Counted from the first letter of the stretch, positions 25,920 through 35,824 are shown. The stretch is 64,000 bases of DNA from Paenisporosarcina quisquiliarum (GCF_027563315.1 NZ_JAMKBJ010000002.1:186001-250000), one strand, 5' to 3'. Notes: generated by a model from the letters alone, not told the origin. Program-made: numbers and translations.

Positions 25920-27143
25920 TTACACTCGAACTGCAGCTAATCCAAATTCATCATGCAATGCATTAGTCGCTTGCAACATGGCGCTTTCAGGCACAACAAC
26001 CGAAACTTTAATTTCTGAAGTACTGACCATTTTCACCGGAATTCCTTCTTTGCGAAGGCGATCGAACATTTGGGCAGCAACACCAGGATTTGAAACCATC
26101 CCTGAACCCACAATCGACACTTTGGCCAAGCCTACTTCAAAATTGGTGGATTGGTATCCGAGTTCCGCTTTCTTACTTTCCAACACTTGAATGGTTTCTG
26201 CAAAATCCTCTTTTTTAATGGAAAATGAAACGCTTGGTTGCACGCCCTCCATAATGCTTTGGACAATGATATCTACGTTTACATGATGTTTTGCAAGTGT
26301 AGTGAAGATTTTTGCCAGTGAGCCGTTAAAAGGCACTTCATACCCTACTGTTATCCTTACGATTTCTGGTTCAAATGCGACACCACGCACAACTAAGTTT
26401 TTTTCCATCGTTGGTTCCTCCAATAATATGGTCCCTGTATCTTCACTTAAACTCGAGCGGACACTGAGTGGCATGCAATAATTTTTAGCAAATTCAACTG
26501 CTCTCGGATGCAAAACCCCTGCTCCTAAGTTAGCTAGTTCGAGCATTTCGTCATAAGATAACTCCTGCAATTTTCGTGCCCCATCCACGTATCGCGGATC
26601 TGAGGTATAAATCCCATCAACATCGGTATAGATATCGCATTGTTCAGCTCTTAATGCTGCTGCAATTGCAACAGCCGTCGTATCGGAGCCACCACGGCCG
26701 AGAGTTGTAATCTCTCCGTACGCATCCAATCCCTGGAATCCGGCAACAACTACCACTTTACCGTCCGATAAAGCCTGTTCCATGCGAACCGTATCGATAT
26801 GTTCAATACGTGCGTTGCGATGAACGGATTCCGTTCCGATTCCTGCCTGCCAACCTGTAAACGAAACCGCATCCTGCCCCATATGTTGTAATGCCATTGT
26901 CAACAAAGCGATCGTTACTTGTTCGCCTGTCGACAATAACATATCCATTTCACGTTTTGATGGTTCTGCTGATAAATCACCAGCCAGACTCATTAATTCA
27001 TCTGTCGTTTTTCCCATAGCAGAAACCACCACGACAATTTCATGACCTTTCGCAGTTTCACCTATAATACGTTTTGCAACGTTACGGATTCTTTCCGTAT
27101 TTCCGACTGATGTTCCACCAAATTTCATGACAATACGACTCAA
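25920..27143 (-). CDS. lysC: aspartokinase, lysine-regulated type
   Basis: Phosphorylates aspartate, first step to lysine, threonine, methionine and diaminopimelate. The kinase domain opens with IVMKFGGTSVGNTERI; GRGGSDTTAVAIAAAL and DVDGIYTSDPR follow; two ACT domains fill the C-terminal 160 residues. An internal start that makes the beta subunit, as in B. subtilis aspartokinase II, is plausible at MEKNLVVRG. Expression is evidently controlled by the L-box riboswitch and terminator just upstream. Confidence 0.95.
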   Translation of the reverse strand: MSRIVMKFGGTSVGNTERIRNVAKRIIGETAKGHEIVVVVSAMGKTTDELMSLAGDLSAEPSKREMDMLLSTGEQVTIALLTMALQHMGQDAVSFTGWQAGIGTESVHRNARIEHIDTVRMEQALSDGKVVVVAGFQGLDAYGEITTLGRGGSDTTAVAIAAALRAEQCDIYTDVDGIYTSDPRYVDGARKLQELSYDEMLELANLGAGVLHPRAVEFAKNYCMPLSVRSSLSEDTGTILLEEPTMEKNLVVRGVAFEPEIVRITVGYEVPFNGSLAKIFTTLAKHHVNVDIIVQSIMEGVQPSVSFSIKKEDFAETIQVLESKKAELGYQSTNFEVGLAKVSIVGSGMVSNPGVAAQMFDRLRKEGIPVKMVSTSEIKVSVVVPESAMLQATNALHDEFGLAAVRV

Positions 27144-27178
27144 TGTAAACTCTCCCTTATTTCCAAAGAAGCTAAAAA

Positions 27179-27216
27179 AGACAGCCTATCCACGGGTGAT
27201 CCGTGAAAAGCTGTCT
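27179..27216 (-). terminator. riboswitch-controlled terminator in the lysC leader
   Basis: On the minus strand AGACAGCTTTTCACGGAT and ATCCGTGGATAGGCTGTC-type arms pair and are followed by TTTTTTAGC, 35 bp before lysC. It is the expected expression platform of the L-box. Confidence 0.85.
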
Positions 27217-27244
27217 CCATGCATGTACGTTCAAAAGAAGCGTC

Positions 27245-27425
27245 CATGTGAGATAGCCCTCCAGAATCGATTAGATTCTGACAATCCTGCATTTGTTCAA
27301 TGCAAAACCAGCGCGACATCAGAAACAGTATGTCGAACTTCGGCGAATTTCCCTTTCACTTTCCTTCAATGGATCTGTTCATCCTCGAGAAAGTTACTGT
27401 TGATTTTCGCGCCTCTATCACCACT
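27245..27425 (-). ncRNA. lysine riboswitch (L-box)
   Basis: The minus strand shows L-box landmarks in order: GTGATAGAGGCGCGA, GAAGTTCGACATACTG preceded by AAATTCGCC, a hairpin TTTGCATTGAACAAATGCAG, and the closing GGAGGGCTATCTCAC. The first and last segments close helix P1 (GTGATAG with CTATCTCAC). Lysine binding should favour the downstream terminator and lower lysC expression. Confidence 0.92.
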
Positions 27426-27513
27426 TATTATTGTTTGTTCAAAAAAAGCAGAAGCTCTTTGTTGAACAATCGTTTTAGTGATTCAATTTCAGTGAGTCAA
27501 CAATATCATATAC

Positions 27514-29304
27514 TCACTCTTTTGACAATGACTCATTTTGAAAATAGGCAGACATGGATTCCGCGATTTGCAATGGTAAACCAGATTGTTTCAGCTCTTC
27601 CACGGAAGCTTCTTTGATGCGTTTTACAGAGCCAAAATGTTTCAATAACATTTTTTTACGCTTCGGACCGATTCCTTCGAAACCATCCAAAGCAGAAGCA
27701 ATAGTTTGTTTCCCACGCTGTTGACGATGGAATGTAATCGCAAATCGATGGACTTCATCCTGTATCCGTTGTAGTAAATAGAAACCTTCACTCGTTCGTT
27801 TTAAAGGAATGATTTGTGGTGGTTCTCCATATAACAACGAAGATGTCTGATGTTTCGCATCCTTAGCCAATCCCGCTATCGGAATGGATAAACCGAGTTC
27901 ATCTTCAATCACTTCGCGTGCGATTTCCATTTGTCCTTTCCCTCCGTCAATGACGATCAGGTCGGGCAATGGTAGTTCGTCTCTTAATACACGGGTATAT
28001 CGTCTGCGAATAACTTCCCGCATCGCACCGTAGTCATCATGAGCTGCAGCGGTTTTCGTTTTATATTTACGGTAGTCTTTTTTGTTTGGCCTTCCGTCAA
28101 TAAACGATACCATCGCCGAAACTGCATCTGCTCCGTAAATATGTGAGTTATCGAACGCCTCAATCCGGAGAGGTGGTGCAATATCCATTGCTTTCCCAAG
28201 TTCCTCAACCGCACCAATCGTCCGCTGCTCTTGTCGGTCAATAAGCTGGAACTTTTCACGAATGGCGATTTCGGCGTTCTTCGTCGCCAAATCGATCATT
28301 TGTTTTTTCTTGCCTCGGCTTGGTGAAGACACTTTTACCTCAAGCAGTTGATTGGCTAGTTGCAAGTCGACGGTGCTCGGTAAAAACACTTCTTTAGGCT
28401 TGATATGATGTGGCTTATCATAAAACTGACCAAGGAATGTCAGGAATTCATCGTCCGGGTCTTGATATAACGGGAATAAGGATACATCACGTTCGATTAA
28501 CTTGCCTTGACGGACAAAGAATACTTGCACACACATCCAACCTTTATCCACGGCAAAGCCAAAAATATCACGGTCAGTAAAATCATTCGTCGTCATTTTT
28601 TGTTTTTCCATAACGGTTTCAATATGTGTGATTTGGTCACGGTATTCCTTTGCTCTTTCAAACTCTAAGTTTTCGGCAGCTGAGGACATTTTTTCCGTCA
28701 ATTCATGCTTCACTTGTTGGTATCCACCATTTAGGAAACGGGTAATTTCATCAATAATTTTCCGATAAGCATCCTGTTCGATTGTTTTTACACAAGGTGC
28801 AAGGCACTGGCCTAAATGGTAATACAAGCAGACGCGATCCGGTAAAGTCGGACATTTTCGCAAAGGATAAAGCCGATCAAGTAATTTTTTCGTTTCACTC
28901 GCTGCATATGCGTTCGGGTAAGGACCGAAATATTTCCCTTTATCCTTTTTAACAATCCTGGTTGTAATCAATTTCGGATGTTTCTCACCTGTTATTTTGA
29001 TATAAGGATATGTTTTATCATCTTTCAGCATGATGTTGTATTTAGGATCATGCTTTTTAATTAAATTCAGTTCCAAAATCAATGCTTCAATATCTGAAGA
29101 CGTAACGATGTACTCGAAATCTTCTATTTCCTGAACGAGGCGTTGTGTTTTCCCATCATGACTCCCTGTAAAATAAGAACGAACACGATTTTTCAACACT
29201 TTTGCCTTCCCCACATAAATAATGGTGCCTTGCCGGTCTTTCATTAAATAAACACCCGGCTGATCAGGTAGAATCGCGCATTTTTGTTGAATTAAATCAT
29301 TCAT
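27514..29304 (-). CDS. uvrC: excinuclease ABC subunit C
   Basis: Makes both incisions in nucleotide excision repair with UvrB. An N-terminal GIY-YIG nuclease domain ([19 protein letters not shown], residues 14-32), a cysteine-bearing [21 protein letters not shown] segment, a UVR UvrB-binding motif ([15 protein letters not shown]), the RNase H-like C-terminal nuclease ([22 protein letters not shown]) and tandem helix-hairpin-helix motifs ([15 protein letters not shown]) are all visible. The start at MNDLIQQKC gives 596 residues. It follows trxA, as in B. subtilis. Confidence 0.97.
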   Translation of the reverse strand: MNDLIQQKCAILPDQPGVYLMKDRQGTIIYVGKAKVLKNRVRSYFTGSHDGKTQRLVQEIEDFEYIVTSSDIEALILELNLIKKHDPKYNIMLKDDKTYPYIKITGEKHPKLITTRIVKKDKGKYFGPYPNAYAASETKKLLDRLYPLRKCPTLPDRVCLYYHLGQCLAPCVKTIEQDAYRKIIDEITRFLNGGYQQVKHELTEKMSSAAENLEFERAKEYRDQITHIETVMEKQKMTTNDFTDRDIFGFAVDKGWMCVQVFFVRQGKLIERDVSLFPLYQDPDDEFLTFLGQFYDKPHHIKPKEVFLPSTVDLQLANQLLEVKVSSPSRGKKKQMIDLATKNAEIAIREKFQLIDRQEQRTIGAVEELGKAMDIAPPLRIEAFDNSHIYGADAVSAMVSFIDGRPNKKDYRKYKTKTAAAHDDYGAMREVIRRRYTRVLRDELPLPDLIVIDGGKGQMEIAREVIEDELGLSIPIAGLAKDAKHQTSSLLYGEPPQIIPLKRTSEGFYLLQRIQDEVHRFAITFHRQQRGKQTIASALDGFEGIGPKRKKMLLKHFGSVKRIKEASVEELKQSGLPLQIAESMSAYFQNESLSKE

Positions 29305-29326
29305 CATCTCATCACCTGTTGAAAAA

Positions 29327-29352
29327 AACCGGGTGCCCATGGGTACCCGGTT
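29327..29352 (-). terminator. terminator after trxA
   Basis: AAACCGGGTACCC pairs with GGGCACCCGGTTT on the minus strand, followed by TTTT; it lies just upstream of uvrC. Confidence 0.85.
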
Positions 29353-29402
29353 TTAATAATATGTCTTTTACAATATAAGAATTGAAAGCTAATTGAAAAA
29401 GA

Positions 29403-29717
29403 TTATGCGTGTTTGTTAACTAAATTAGCTAAAGCTTCTTTCGGGTTGAATCCAACTACTTTATCAACAGGTTGCCCGTCTTTGAAAAGTACTAATGTTG
29501 GAATCGACATAATGCCGAAATTGCTAGCTGTTTCTTGGTTTTCATCTACATCAACTTTTACGATTTTCACTTTACCATTCATGTCAGCATCTAATTCTTC
29601 AAGAACTGGAGCGATCATTTTACAAGGTCCACACCAAGGTGCCCAAAAATCGACTAAAACTAAGCCGTCAGAAATTTCACTTGAAAAGCTTTGATCTGTT
29701 CCGTGTACAATTGCCAT
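29403..29717 (-). CDS. trxA: thioredoxin
   Basis: 104-residue cytosolic disulfide reductase with the active site WAPWCGPCKMIAP (Cys29 and Cys32) and the cis-proline loop MSIPTLVLFKDG. AGAGGAGG precedes the ATG. The 5' flank (29720-30025) contains a promoter region but no convincing gene. TrxA is the main thiol reductant in Bacillus and is usually induced by disulfide stress through Spx, which cannot be judged here. Confidence 0.97.
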   Translation of the reverse strand: MAIVHGTDQSFSSEISDGLVLVDFWAPWCGPCKMIAPVLEELDADMNGKVKIVKVDVDENQETASNFGIMSIPTLVLFKDGQPVDKVVGFNPKEALANLVNKHA

Positions 29718-30029
29718 ATTAAAACATCCTCCTCTTAATACAAACTCTAAACGTAGTATAGCATGTGGTAAATACTGCTTCTACTTTTATGCTCAGCCTT
29801 TTCATGACTAAAATGAACAGGATAAACACTATCCATTGAAGCGGAAGCGATATTTATCATGTACCCGCTTTTGGTCCTTTTCAAAACAAAGGTTTTTGGA
29901 CATTTGCGCTCGCCGTGTGTTTCACGAATACCAACAAGTTCAAAGAACCTACTCAAAGAATACGATTTTGGTCATACTCTTTCTTGCGGCATGCAGGAAC
30001 AAATGTGCTCTCTCTAAAGCAATTTTCTA

Positions 30030-30127
30030 TTTTTTGGAGCAACTTTTCAAAAATAGGAGCAACTTCCAATGGTTTTGGAGCAACTTTTCAAATTTGGGAG
30101 CAACTTTCGCGATTTGGGAGCAACTAA
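30030..30127. repeat. phased short-repeat array, GGAGCAACT family (five copies)
   Basis: Cores start at 30036, 30056, 30077, 30097 and 30117 (spacing 20, 21, 20, 20 bp) and mostly extend to TTTGGGAGCAACTTT. The array lies between the etfA terminator and trxA and ends CAACTAACCA, very like the end of the array at 21160-21270. Confidence 0.9.
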
Positions 30128-30180
30128 CCATTTTTATCCATTTAGAAAATCTTCCCCTAGCATTCCTGTCCATGAAAAAA

Positions 30181-30210
30181 ACTCCGCAAAGCATTTTCGC
30201 TTAGCGGAGT
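30181..30210 (-). terminator. terminator after etfA
   Basis: ACTCCGC and GCGGAGT pair around a 16-nt loop and are followed by TTTTTTT on the minus strand, 11 bp beyond the etfA stop. Confidence 0.85.
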
Positions 30211-30221
30211 CTTAATAAAGA

Positions 30222-31196
30222 TTAGTTAGCTTTCAATTTCTTGAATTCTTCAGTCAACATTGGGATGACTTCGAACAAGTCACCGACAATCCCATAATCA
30301 GCTACTTTGAAAATGTTTGCTTCAGGGTCTTTGTTGATTGCAACGATGATTTTTGAGTTAGACATACCAGCTAAATGCTGGATTGCTCCAGAAATTCCTG
30401 CTGCAATGTAAAGGTCAGGAGTTACAACTTTACCTGTTTGACCAATTTGAAGTGAGTAATCACAGTAGTCAGCGTCACATGCACCACGAGATGCACCAAC
30501 AGCGCCGCCTAAAAGATTAGCTAGTTCTTTTAATGGTTCAAAACCATCTTCGCTCTTCACGCCACGACCACCAGCAACGATTACTTTCGCTTCTGATAAA
30601 TCTACGCCTTCAGTTGATTTACGTACAACTTCTTTGATAACTGTGCGAAGGTTTGTGATGTCTACAGATAATGAAGATACATCGCCAGTTCGGCTAGCAT
30701 CGTGAGCTAAAGGCTCAATATTGTTAGGACGGATTGTGATGAAATCAATACCGTCTTTGATTTTCACTTTTTCAAATGCTTTACCAGAGAAGATTGGGCG
30801 GATAAATACTACGTCTGCGCCTTCTCCTTCGATATCCGTTACATCTGAAACAAGACCTGATTTTAATTTACTTGCTACTTTTGGTGATAAGTCTTTCCCT
30901 AATGCTGTGTGTCCGAAAACAACTGCATCCGGGCTTTCACTTTCAACAACAGCCATAAATGCTTGGCTGAAGCCGTCAGATGTATACGTTTTCAAATGTG
31001 GGTGCTCGACAGTGATAGCACGGTCAGCTCCATAATGAATCATTTCAGTTGCTAGAGATTGAACAGAGTCTCCTAGAAGAACTGCTACTACTTCTCCACC
31101 GCCTGAAATTTTCTTTGCTGCAGCGATAGTTTCAAAAGATACATTACGTAAAGCACCTTCACGTGCTTCACCGAGTACGATTACTTTTTTTGTCAT
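30222..31196 (-). CDS. etfA: electron transfer flavoprotein alpha subunit
   Basis: With EtfB accepts electrons from acyl-CoA dehydrogenases. The FAD-binding C-terminal domain is clear: [46 protein letters not shown] and the signature [34 protein letters not shown]. The 324 residues match the family. It is last of the fadR-fadB-etfB-etfA group, with GGAGGG before the ATG. Confidence 0.97.
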   Translation of the reverse strand: MTKKVIVLGEAREGALRNVSFETIAAAKKISGGGEVVAVLLGDSVQSLATEMIHYGADRAITVEHPHLKTYTSDGFSQAFMAVVESESPDAVVFGHTALGKDLSPKVASKLKSGLVSDVTDIEGEGADVVFIRPIFSGKAFEKVKIKDGIDFITIRPNNIEPLAHDASRTGDVSSLSVDITNLRTVIKEVVRKSTEGVDLSEAKVIVAGGRGVKSEDGFEPLKELANLLGGAVGASRGACDADYCDYSLQIGQTGKVVTPDLYIAAGISGAIQHLAGMSNSKIIVAINKDPEANIFKVADYGIVGDLFEVIPMLTEEFKKLKAN

Positions 31197-31233
31197 GATG
31201 TGTTTCCCTCCAATTACAAATCTTCAGATTCGA

Positions 31234-32007
31234 TTAAACGACTTTTGCTTCTGTGCGAAGTAATTGCACCAATTCTTGTACTTGGTTTGAAAGATCGCCT
31301 TGAAGTACGCGACCTGCTTCTTTTTTAGGAGGCAAGTAAATTTCGATTGTCTCCGTTTTCGCTTCTACATCATCCTCATCAATATCCAAATCATCCAATT
31401 CTACTTCATCAAGCGGTTTCTTTTTCGCTTTCATAATACCTGGTAAAGATGGATAACGAGGTTCGTTCAAACCTTGTTGAGCTGTAACTAGTAATGGCAA
31501 TGACGTTTCTAGAACTTCAGAATCGCCTTCCACATCACGTACGATATTGACTTGTGTTCCATTGATTTCTAATTTCGTAATTGTTGTTACATAGTTGATG
31601 TCCAATAAGTCAGCAACACGTGGTCCAACTTGACCAGATCCACCATCAATTGCAACGTTACCAGCTAAAATTAAATCTGGGTTTTTATCTTTCAAGTAAT
31701 CTGCCAATATTTGAGCAGCAGTAAATTGGTCCATTTCATCTAAATCATCTTCTGTGTTGATTAGAACAGCTTTATCAGCGCCCATTGCAAGAGCTGTACG
31801 AAGTTGCTTTTCAGCGTCTTCCCCACCCATTGTCAATACCGTCACTTCGCCGCCGTGAGCGTCGCGGACTTGGATCGCTTCTTCAATTGCATATTCATCG
31901 TAAGGATTAATGATGAATTCAGCGCCGTCTTCCTGAATTTTGCCACCAGAAACGACAATCTTTTCTTCTGTATCAAATGTACGTTTTACCAACACATAAA
32001 TATTCAT
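31234..32007 (-). CDS. etfB: electron transfer flavoprotein beta subunit
   Basis: Partner of EtfA; binds AMP. The N-terminus MNIYVLVKRTFDTEEKI, the INPYDEYAIEEAIQVRDAHGGEVTVLTMG block and the signature region VAQQGLNEPRYPSLPGIMKAKKKP-like segment (VTAQQGLNEPRYPSLP) are diagnostic. An acidic insertion DEVELDDLDIDEDDVEAK precedes the C-terminus, as in Bacillus EtfB. The start chosen follows GGGAGGT and gives 257 residues; the longer frame adds 37 unsupported residues. Confidence 0.96.
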   Translation of the reverse strand: MNIYVLVKRTFDTEEKIVVSGGKIQEDGAEFIINPYDEYAIEEAIQVRDAHGGEVTVLTMGGEDAEKQLRTALAMGADKAVLINTEDDLDEMDQFTAAQILADYLKDKNPDLILAGNVAIDGGSGQVGPRVADLLDINYVTTITKLEINGTQVNIVRDVEGDSEVLETSLPLLVTAQQGLNEPRYPSLPGIMKAKKKPLDEVELDDLDIDEDDVEAKTETIEIYLPPKKEAGRVLQGDLSNQVQELVQLLRTEAKVV

Positions 32008-32032
32008 GTTGCAGACCTCCCAATACTTTTCA

Positions 32033-32806
32033 TTATTTTCCTTTGAACGATGGTTCGCGTTTTTCGATAAATGCTGAAATGCCTTCTTGAGCATCTTCCG
32101 AAACGAAAACGGTTCCAAAAGATTGCGCTTCAGCTTTCACACCTTCATCATAAGCGTACGTTTTTGCAAATTGTAACATGTCTATTGCTGCTTTCATTGC
32201 AACTGGGCTCTTCTTTGCAATTTTACTTGCAAGTTCCATAGTTTTAGCTAATAATTCTTCCTCCGCATATGCACGGTTTGCCAATCCCCATTGAACCGCT
32301 TCCAAACCGCTGATCGGTTCGCTTGTCAGCAACATTTCTGCTGCTTTCGGCATTCCAACTAAACGTGGTAAACGTTGAGTGCCAGCAAAGCCTGGAATCA
32401 GACCTAGCTGTAGTTCAGGCAGTCCAAGTTTAGCATTTTCAGATACGATGCGCATGTGACAGCTCATCGCGAGTTCAAGTCCTCCGCCAAGTGCCGCTCC
32501 ATGAATAGAAGCAATCACCGGTTTTGAGAATCTTTCAACGCGTTCAAAAATTTCTTGTCCGCTTGCAGCTAATGCAGAAAACTCTTCCCCAGTTTTGATT
32601 GAAGTAAACTCTTTAATATCTGCGCCTGCCGAGAAGAAACGTCCTTCTCCGTGCAAGACGATGACACGAACGCTGTCATCATGCTCGACAGCATTCAGCA
32701 ATTCGTTTACTTCGAGAATAAGTGCTCGTGATAATGCATTTGCCGGCGGTCGATTAATCGTTACTTTCGCAACGTGATTTTCTACAGTCCAACTCAAAAA
32801 CTCCAT
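32033..32806 (-). CDS. fadB: enoyl-CoA hydratase
   Basis: Crotonase-fold enzyme that hydrates 2-enoyl-CoA in fatty-acid beta-oxidation. Oxyanion-hole and catalytic features are [14 protein letters not shown] and [41 protein letters not shown] carries the catalytic glutamates' region. The start MEFLSWTV follows GAAGGGATGGG and gives 257 residues, one fewer than B. subtilis FadB. It lies between fadR and etfB as in Bacillus. Confidence 0.95.
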   Translation of the reverse strand: MEFLSWTVENHVAKVTINRPPANALSRALILEVNELLNAVEHDDSVRVIVLHGEGRFFSAGADIKEFTSIKTGEEFSALAASGQEIFERVERFSKPVIASIHGAALGGGLELAMSCHMRIVSENAKLGLPELQLGLIPGFAGTQRLPRLVGMPKAAEMLLTSEPISGLEAVQWGLANRAYAEEELLAKTMELASKIAKKSPVAMKAAIDMLQFAKTYAYDEGVKAEAQSFGTVFVSEDAQEGISAFIEKREPSFKGK

Positions 32807-32824
32807 ACAAGCCCATCCCTTCAC

Positions 32825-33406
32825 TTATGATTTCATACCACTCATTAATAAACGATGAACTTTAGGTGCCAATTTCATCAAATCGTACTTCTGTTCATTC
32901 ATCACCCAAGTAGTAATCGTCTCATCAATTGTACCAAAGACCATGTGTCTCGCAAGACGAATATCTAACTCTTCTTGAAATTCACCATTTTCCAATCCTT
33001 CAATTAAAATATCATCGAGCAACATTAAGTACTCTTTTAACACTTCATTGATTTTCATGCGAATTTCCTTGTTGGACTGTCTCAGTTCCAATTGAGTAAC
33101 GATGGCTAAATGATGATCTGTAGCTAAAACGCGAAAATGATTTTCCACCATTTTTAATAGTTTTTCAGATGATGTTGATCCATCACTTATGATTGCTTTC
33201 AGGTTCTCAACAAATAAACCCATTTTTTCCTGGAAGACAGAAATTAAGATATCTTCCTTGTTTTTAAAGTACAGATAAATGGTTCCATCAGCGACGCCTG
33301 CTTGTTTCGCGATTTTAGAAACTTGTGCCTGGTGATACCCATTTTCTGCAATCACTACTACGGCTGCGTCGATTATTTGTTTAAATTTCGGTTTGTCTCG
33401 TTTCAT
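32825..33406 (-). CDS. fadR: TetR-family regulator of fatty-acid degradation
   Basis: 193-residue repressor with an N-terminal TetR helix-turn-helix (IIDAAVVVIAENGYHQAQVSKIAKQAGVADGTIYLYFKNKEDIL) and a helical ligand domain. In B. subtilis FadR (YsiA) is released from DNA by long-chain acyl-CoA. Start MKRDKPKFK was chosen because it matches the family; the 16 extra upstream codons overlap the operator. A 38-bp palindrome lies 20 bp upstream, so the gene is very likely autoregulated. Confidence 0.93.
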   Translation of the reverse strand: MKRDKPKFKQIIDAAVVVIAENGYHQAQVSKIAKQAGVADGTIYLYFKNKEDILISVFQEKMGLFVENLKAIISDGSTSSEKLLKMVENHFRVLATDHHLAIVTQLELRQSNKEIRMKINEVLKEYLMLLDDILIEGLENGEFQEELDIRLARHMVFGTIDETITTWVMNEQKYDLMKLAPKVHRLLMSGMKS

Positions 33407-33425
33407 AGATATCACCACCAAAAAA

Positions 33426-33463
33426 GATGAAATTATGAATGAGTGTTCATTCACAATTTCATC
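33426..33463. promoter_or_regulatory. FadR operator, extended palindrome
   Basis: The core TGAATGAGTGTTCATTCA (33436-33453) matches the published FadR box TGAATGAMTANTCATTCA closely. It sits inside a longer inverted repeat (GATGAAATT on the left, AATTTCATC on the right), 38 bp with one mismatched pair outside the loop. It lies between lcfA and fadR, in position to control fadR-fadB-etfB-etfA. Confidence 0.85.
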
Positions 33464-33495
33464 TTAAACTGAAGTACAAACGTTGTCAAGAATTG

Positions 33496-35193
33496 TTACG
33501 ACGTTGCACTTGCTTCTCTATATTTTTCTTTTTCTTCTTCAACTAAAGAACGACGAAGAATTTTACCTACTGCTGTTTTCGGTAACTCTTTTCTGAATTC
33601 GTAAATTCTAGGCACTTTAAATGCTGCGAGGTGTTCCCTGCAGAAAGCGTTCAATTCTTCTTCAGTAACCTGATGGTCTTCTTTCAATACAACATACGCT
33701 TTAACGGTTTCTCCACGATATGGATCAGGTACACCGACAGCGACACATTCCTGGATAGCGGGATGTTCGTAAAGAACTTCTTCAATTTCTCGAGGATAGA
33801 TATTGAATCCACCTGCAATAATCATATCTTTTTTACGATCTACAACGTAAAAGAATCCTTTTTCGTCCATATACCCTAAGTCACCGGTTAACAACCATCC
33901 ATCGCGCATTGTATTTTCAGTATCTTCTGGACGGTTCCAATAACCTTTCATGATTTGTGGTCCGCGTACACAAATTTCTCCTATTTCTCTTGGAGGCATT
34001 GGCTCTGTAGAATCCACTTGGAAAATCGCTGCTTCTGTATCTGGCCATGGAACACCGACAGACCCTTTGATTCGTTCATTATCCCAAACAAAATTTGCGT
34101 GTGTCACAGGGGATGATTCAGTCAAACCATATCCTTCAACAAGTTTCCCACCAGTTACTTCCTCAAACTTTTCCTGAACTTCCACTGGCAGTGGTGCCGA
34201 ACCGCTTAAACATGCTTGAATGGATGATAAATCATATTTGGCAATATCCGGATGGTTTAATAGACCGATATAGATGGTTGGTGCTCCAGGGAACAACGTT
34301 GGTTTCTGTTTATCTATCGTTTTCAAAGCAGAATCAACATCAAATTTCGGTAATAACACCATTCGGTTGCCTAGCATGACAGACAAAATCATGACGGTTG
34401 TCATTCCATACACATGGAAAAATGGCAGGATGCCCAAAATCGTTTCTTCACCTTTTTTACATCGATACAACCACGCATCACACATCGAAGCGTTGGCAAT
34501 CAGGTTTTTATGGGACAACATAACACCTTTCGGGAATCCGGTTGTACCTCCTGTGTATTGCAAAATCGCAACATCTTCTTCAAAGTCAAAAGGTACGTCT
34601 ATTTCTTGTGCTTTGCCGACCTTCATCACTTCCGGGAACAAGTGATTCATGCCTCTATGCTCGACTTTTACAGTGAATCCGTATTGTTTCTTTTGAATAA
34701 ACGGATAAACCAAATTTTTCGGGAAAGGCAAGTAATCTTTTATTCCGGTAATAATGATGTTTTCTAAATTGGTTTCTTTAATTACTTTTGAAATACGAGG
34801 GAATAAAATATCGAGTGACAAGATTGCTTTGGCGCCAGAATCTTTCATTTGATAAGCAATTTCTCTCTCTGTATAAAGCGGATTGGTCTGGACGACGATG
34901 CCACCTGCATAAAGAATTCCATAGTACCCAATCACATTTTGAGGACAGTTCGGCAACATGATGGCCACTCTGTCACCTTTTTGAATTCCGAGTGAACGCA
35001 AATAGTTAGCAAACTTCAACGCAGATTCATAGAGTTCTTGGTACGTCAGATCTTTCCCAAGAAAATGAATAGCCACTTTTTCCGGATAATCACGGTAGGC
35101 TCTTGTCAGATATTCCTGAACCGGAATAGGATCGTACGAAAGCGTATGCGGAATCTCTGGTGGATACTGAGACAACCATGGTTTTGCCGTCAT
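33496..35193 (-). CDS. lcfA: long-chain-fatty-acid--CoA ligase
   Basis: Activates fatty acids to acyl-CoA using ATP for beta-oxidation. The AMP-binding P-loop-like motif is YTGGTTGFPKGV, followed by LVEGYGLTESSPVTH, GWLLTGDLGYMDEKGFFYVVDRKKDMI and the C-terminal lysine motif PKTAVGKILRRSL. The 565 residues match B. subtilis LcfA. It precedes fadR in the same direction, as in Bacillus. AAGGGGG precedes the ATG. Confidence 0.96.
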   Translation of the reverse strand: MTAKPWLSQYPPEIPHTLSYDPIPVQEYLTRAYRDYPEKVAIHFLGKDLTYQELYESALKFANYLRSLGIQKGDRVAIMLPNCPQNVIGYYGILYAGGIVVQTNPLYTEREIAYQMKDSGAKAILSLDILFPRISKVIKETNLENIIITGIKDYLPFPKNLVYPFIQKKQYGFTVKVEHRGMNHLFPEVMKVGKAQEIDVPFDFEEDVAILQYTGGTTGFPKGVMLSHKNLIANASMCDAWLYRCKKGEETILGILPFFHVYGMTTVMILSVMLGNRMVLLPKFDVDSALKTIDKQKPTLFPGAPTIYIGLLNHPDIAKYDLSSIQACLSGSAPLPVEVQEKFEEVTGGKLVEGYGLTESSPVTHANFVWDNERIKGSVGVPWPDTEAAIFQVDSTEPMPPREIGEICVRGPQIMKGYWNRPEDTENTMRDGWLLTGDLGYMDEKGFFYVVDRKKDMIIAGGFNIYPREIEEVLYEHPAIQECVAVGVPDPYRGETVKAYVVLKEDHQVTEEELNAFCREHLAAFKVPRIYEFRKELPKTAVGKILRRSLVEEEKEKYREASATS

Positions 35194-35281
35194 TTTATTT
35201 TCCCCCTTTTTTTAATCGTTTGAATATTCCTATTCTTTATTATAGAGAAAAATGAATCCGCTTACAATAAAATAAGAAAAA

Positions 35282-35310
35282 AGCATGGGACGTTTTACAT
35301 ATCCCATGCT
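35282..35310 (-). terminator. terminator after the DUF350 and small membrane genes
   Basis: AGCATGGGA and TCCCATGCT form the stem, with TTTTTTC after it on the minus strand. It lies upstream of lcfA and 8 bp beyond the 26-residue gene. Confidence 0.85.
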
Positions 35311-35317
35311 ACTAAAG

Positions 35318-35398
35318 TTATTGTAAATACAAATAAATGATGCCCACAATGAAAAAAGCGACGCAGACCCCAAGTAAAATTTTCGCTAGTTTTTCCAA
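35318..35398 (-). CDS. 26-residue single-helix membrane peptide
   Basis: A TTG start 7 nt after AGGAGCGGA opens a frame of 26 codons. It begins MEKLAKILLGV and continues with about 18 uninterrupted hydrophobic residues (CVAFFIVGIIYLYL), ending in Gln. It starts 13 bp after the DUF350 gene stop and is followed by a terminator 8 bp past its stop, so it has the layout of a real cotranscribed gene. A short basic N-terminus and one helix predict an N-in membrane peptide, perhaps a partner of the DUF350 protein. No known family is recognised. Confidence 0.6.
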   Translation of the reverse strand: MEKLAKILLGVCVAFFIVGIIYLYLQ

Positions 35399-35410
35399 AT
35401 CAATCCGCTC

Positions 35411-35824
35411 CTAAGAGATACTTGCGCCAATAACAAATGACAGACCTACGGAAATAGATAATGAAATGAAACCAACGGATCGATTGTCATTTTCAATTTC
35501 ACGGTCAATATTGAATTTTGGCGTTAAAAATTCAAACAGGAAATATGCGACGAGTAGCAATCCAAAACCATATAAACCCCAGCCCATCATTTCAGGCAAA
35601 GAATTATGATTTTCAATGGAATAACGAAAAATATTTGCAACTCCAAAAATTTTCCCTCCTGTCGCCATTGCGACTGCGACATTTCCTTTTTGAATCTCTT
35701 CCCAGTTTTTATATTTGGTGACGATTTCAAATATGACCATTGTCAAAATCAAACATAACACGACCACACTGAAATACCCTGTTGTCTCTACTAATGGGTG
35801 TTGCCAAAAATCCATCCCTAACAT
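35411..35824 (-). CDS. yshE: DUF350 membrane protein (YshE)
   Basis: 137-residue integral membrane protein with four hydrophobic helices (FSVVVLCLILTMVIFEIV, a glycine-rich second near VAMATGGKIFGVANIF, WGLYGFGLLLVAYFLFEFL, FISLSISVGLSFVIGASI). DUF350 proteins have two repeated TM hairpins; the role is unknown. In B. subtilis yshE lies next to mutSB-polX, as here. Confidence 0.88.
   Translation of the reverse strand: MLGMDFWQHPLVETTGYFSVVVLCLILTMVIFEIVTKYKNWEEIQKGNVAVAMATGGKIFGVANIFRYSIENHNSLPEMMGWGLYGFGLLLVAYFLFEFLTPKFNIDREIENDNRSVGFISLSISVGLSFVIGASIS

Noticed and set aside
29747-29956. 69-residue minus-strand frame upstream of trxA
   Set aside because: No ribosome-binding site or recognisable composition; it covers the trxA promoter region.
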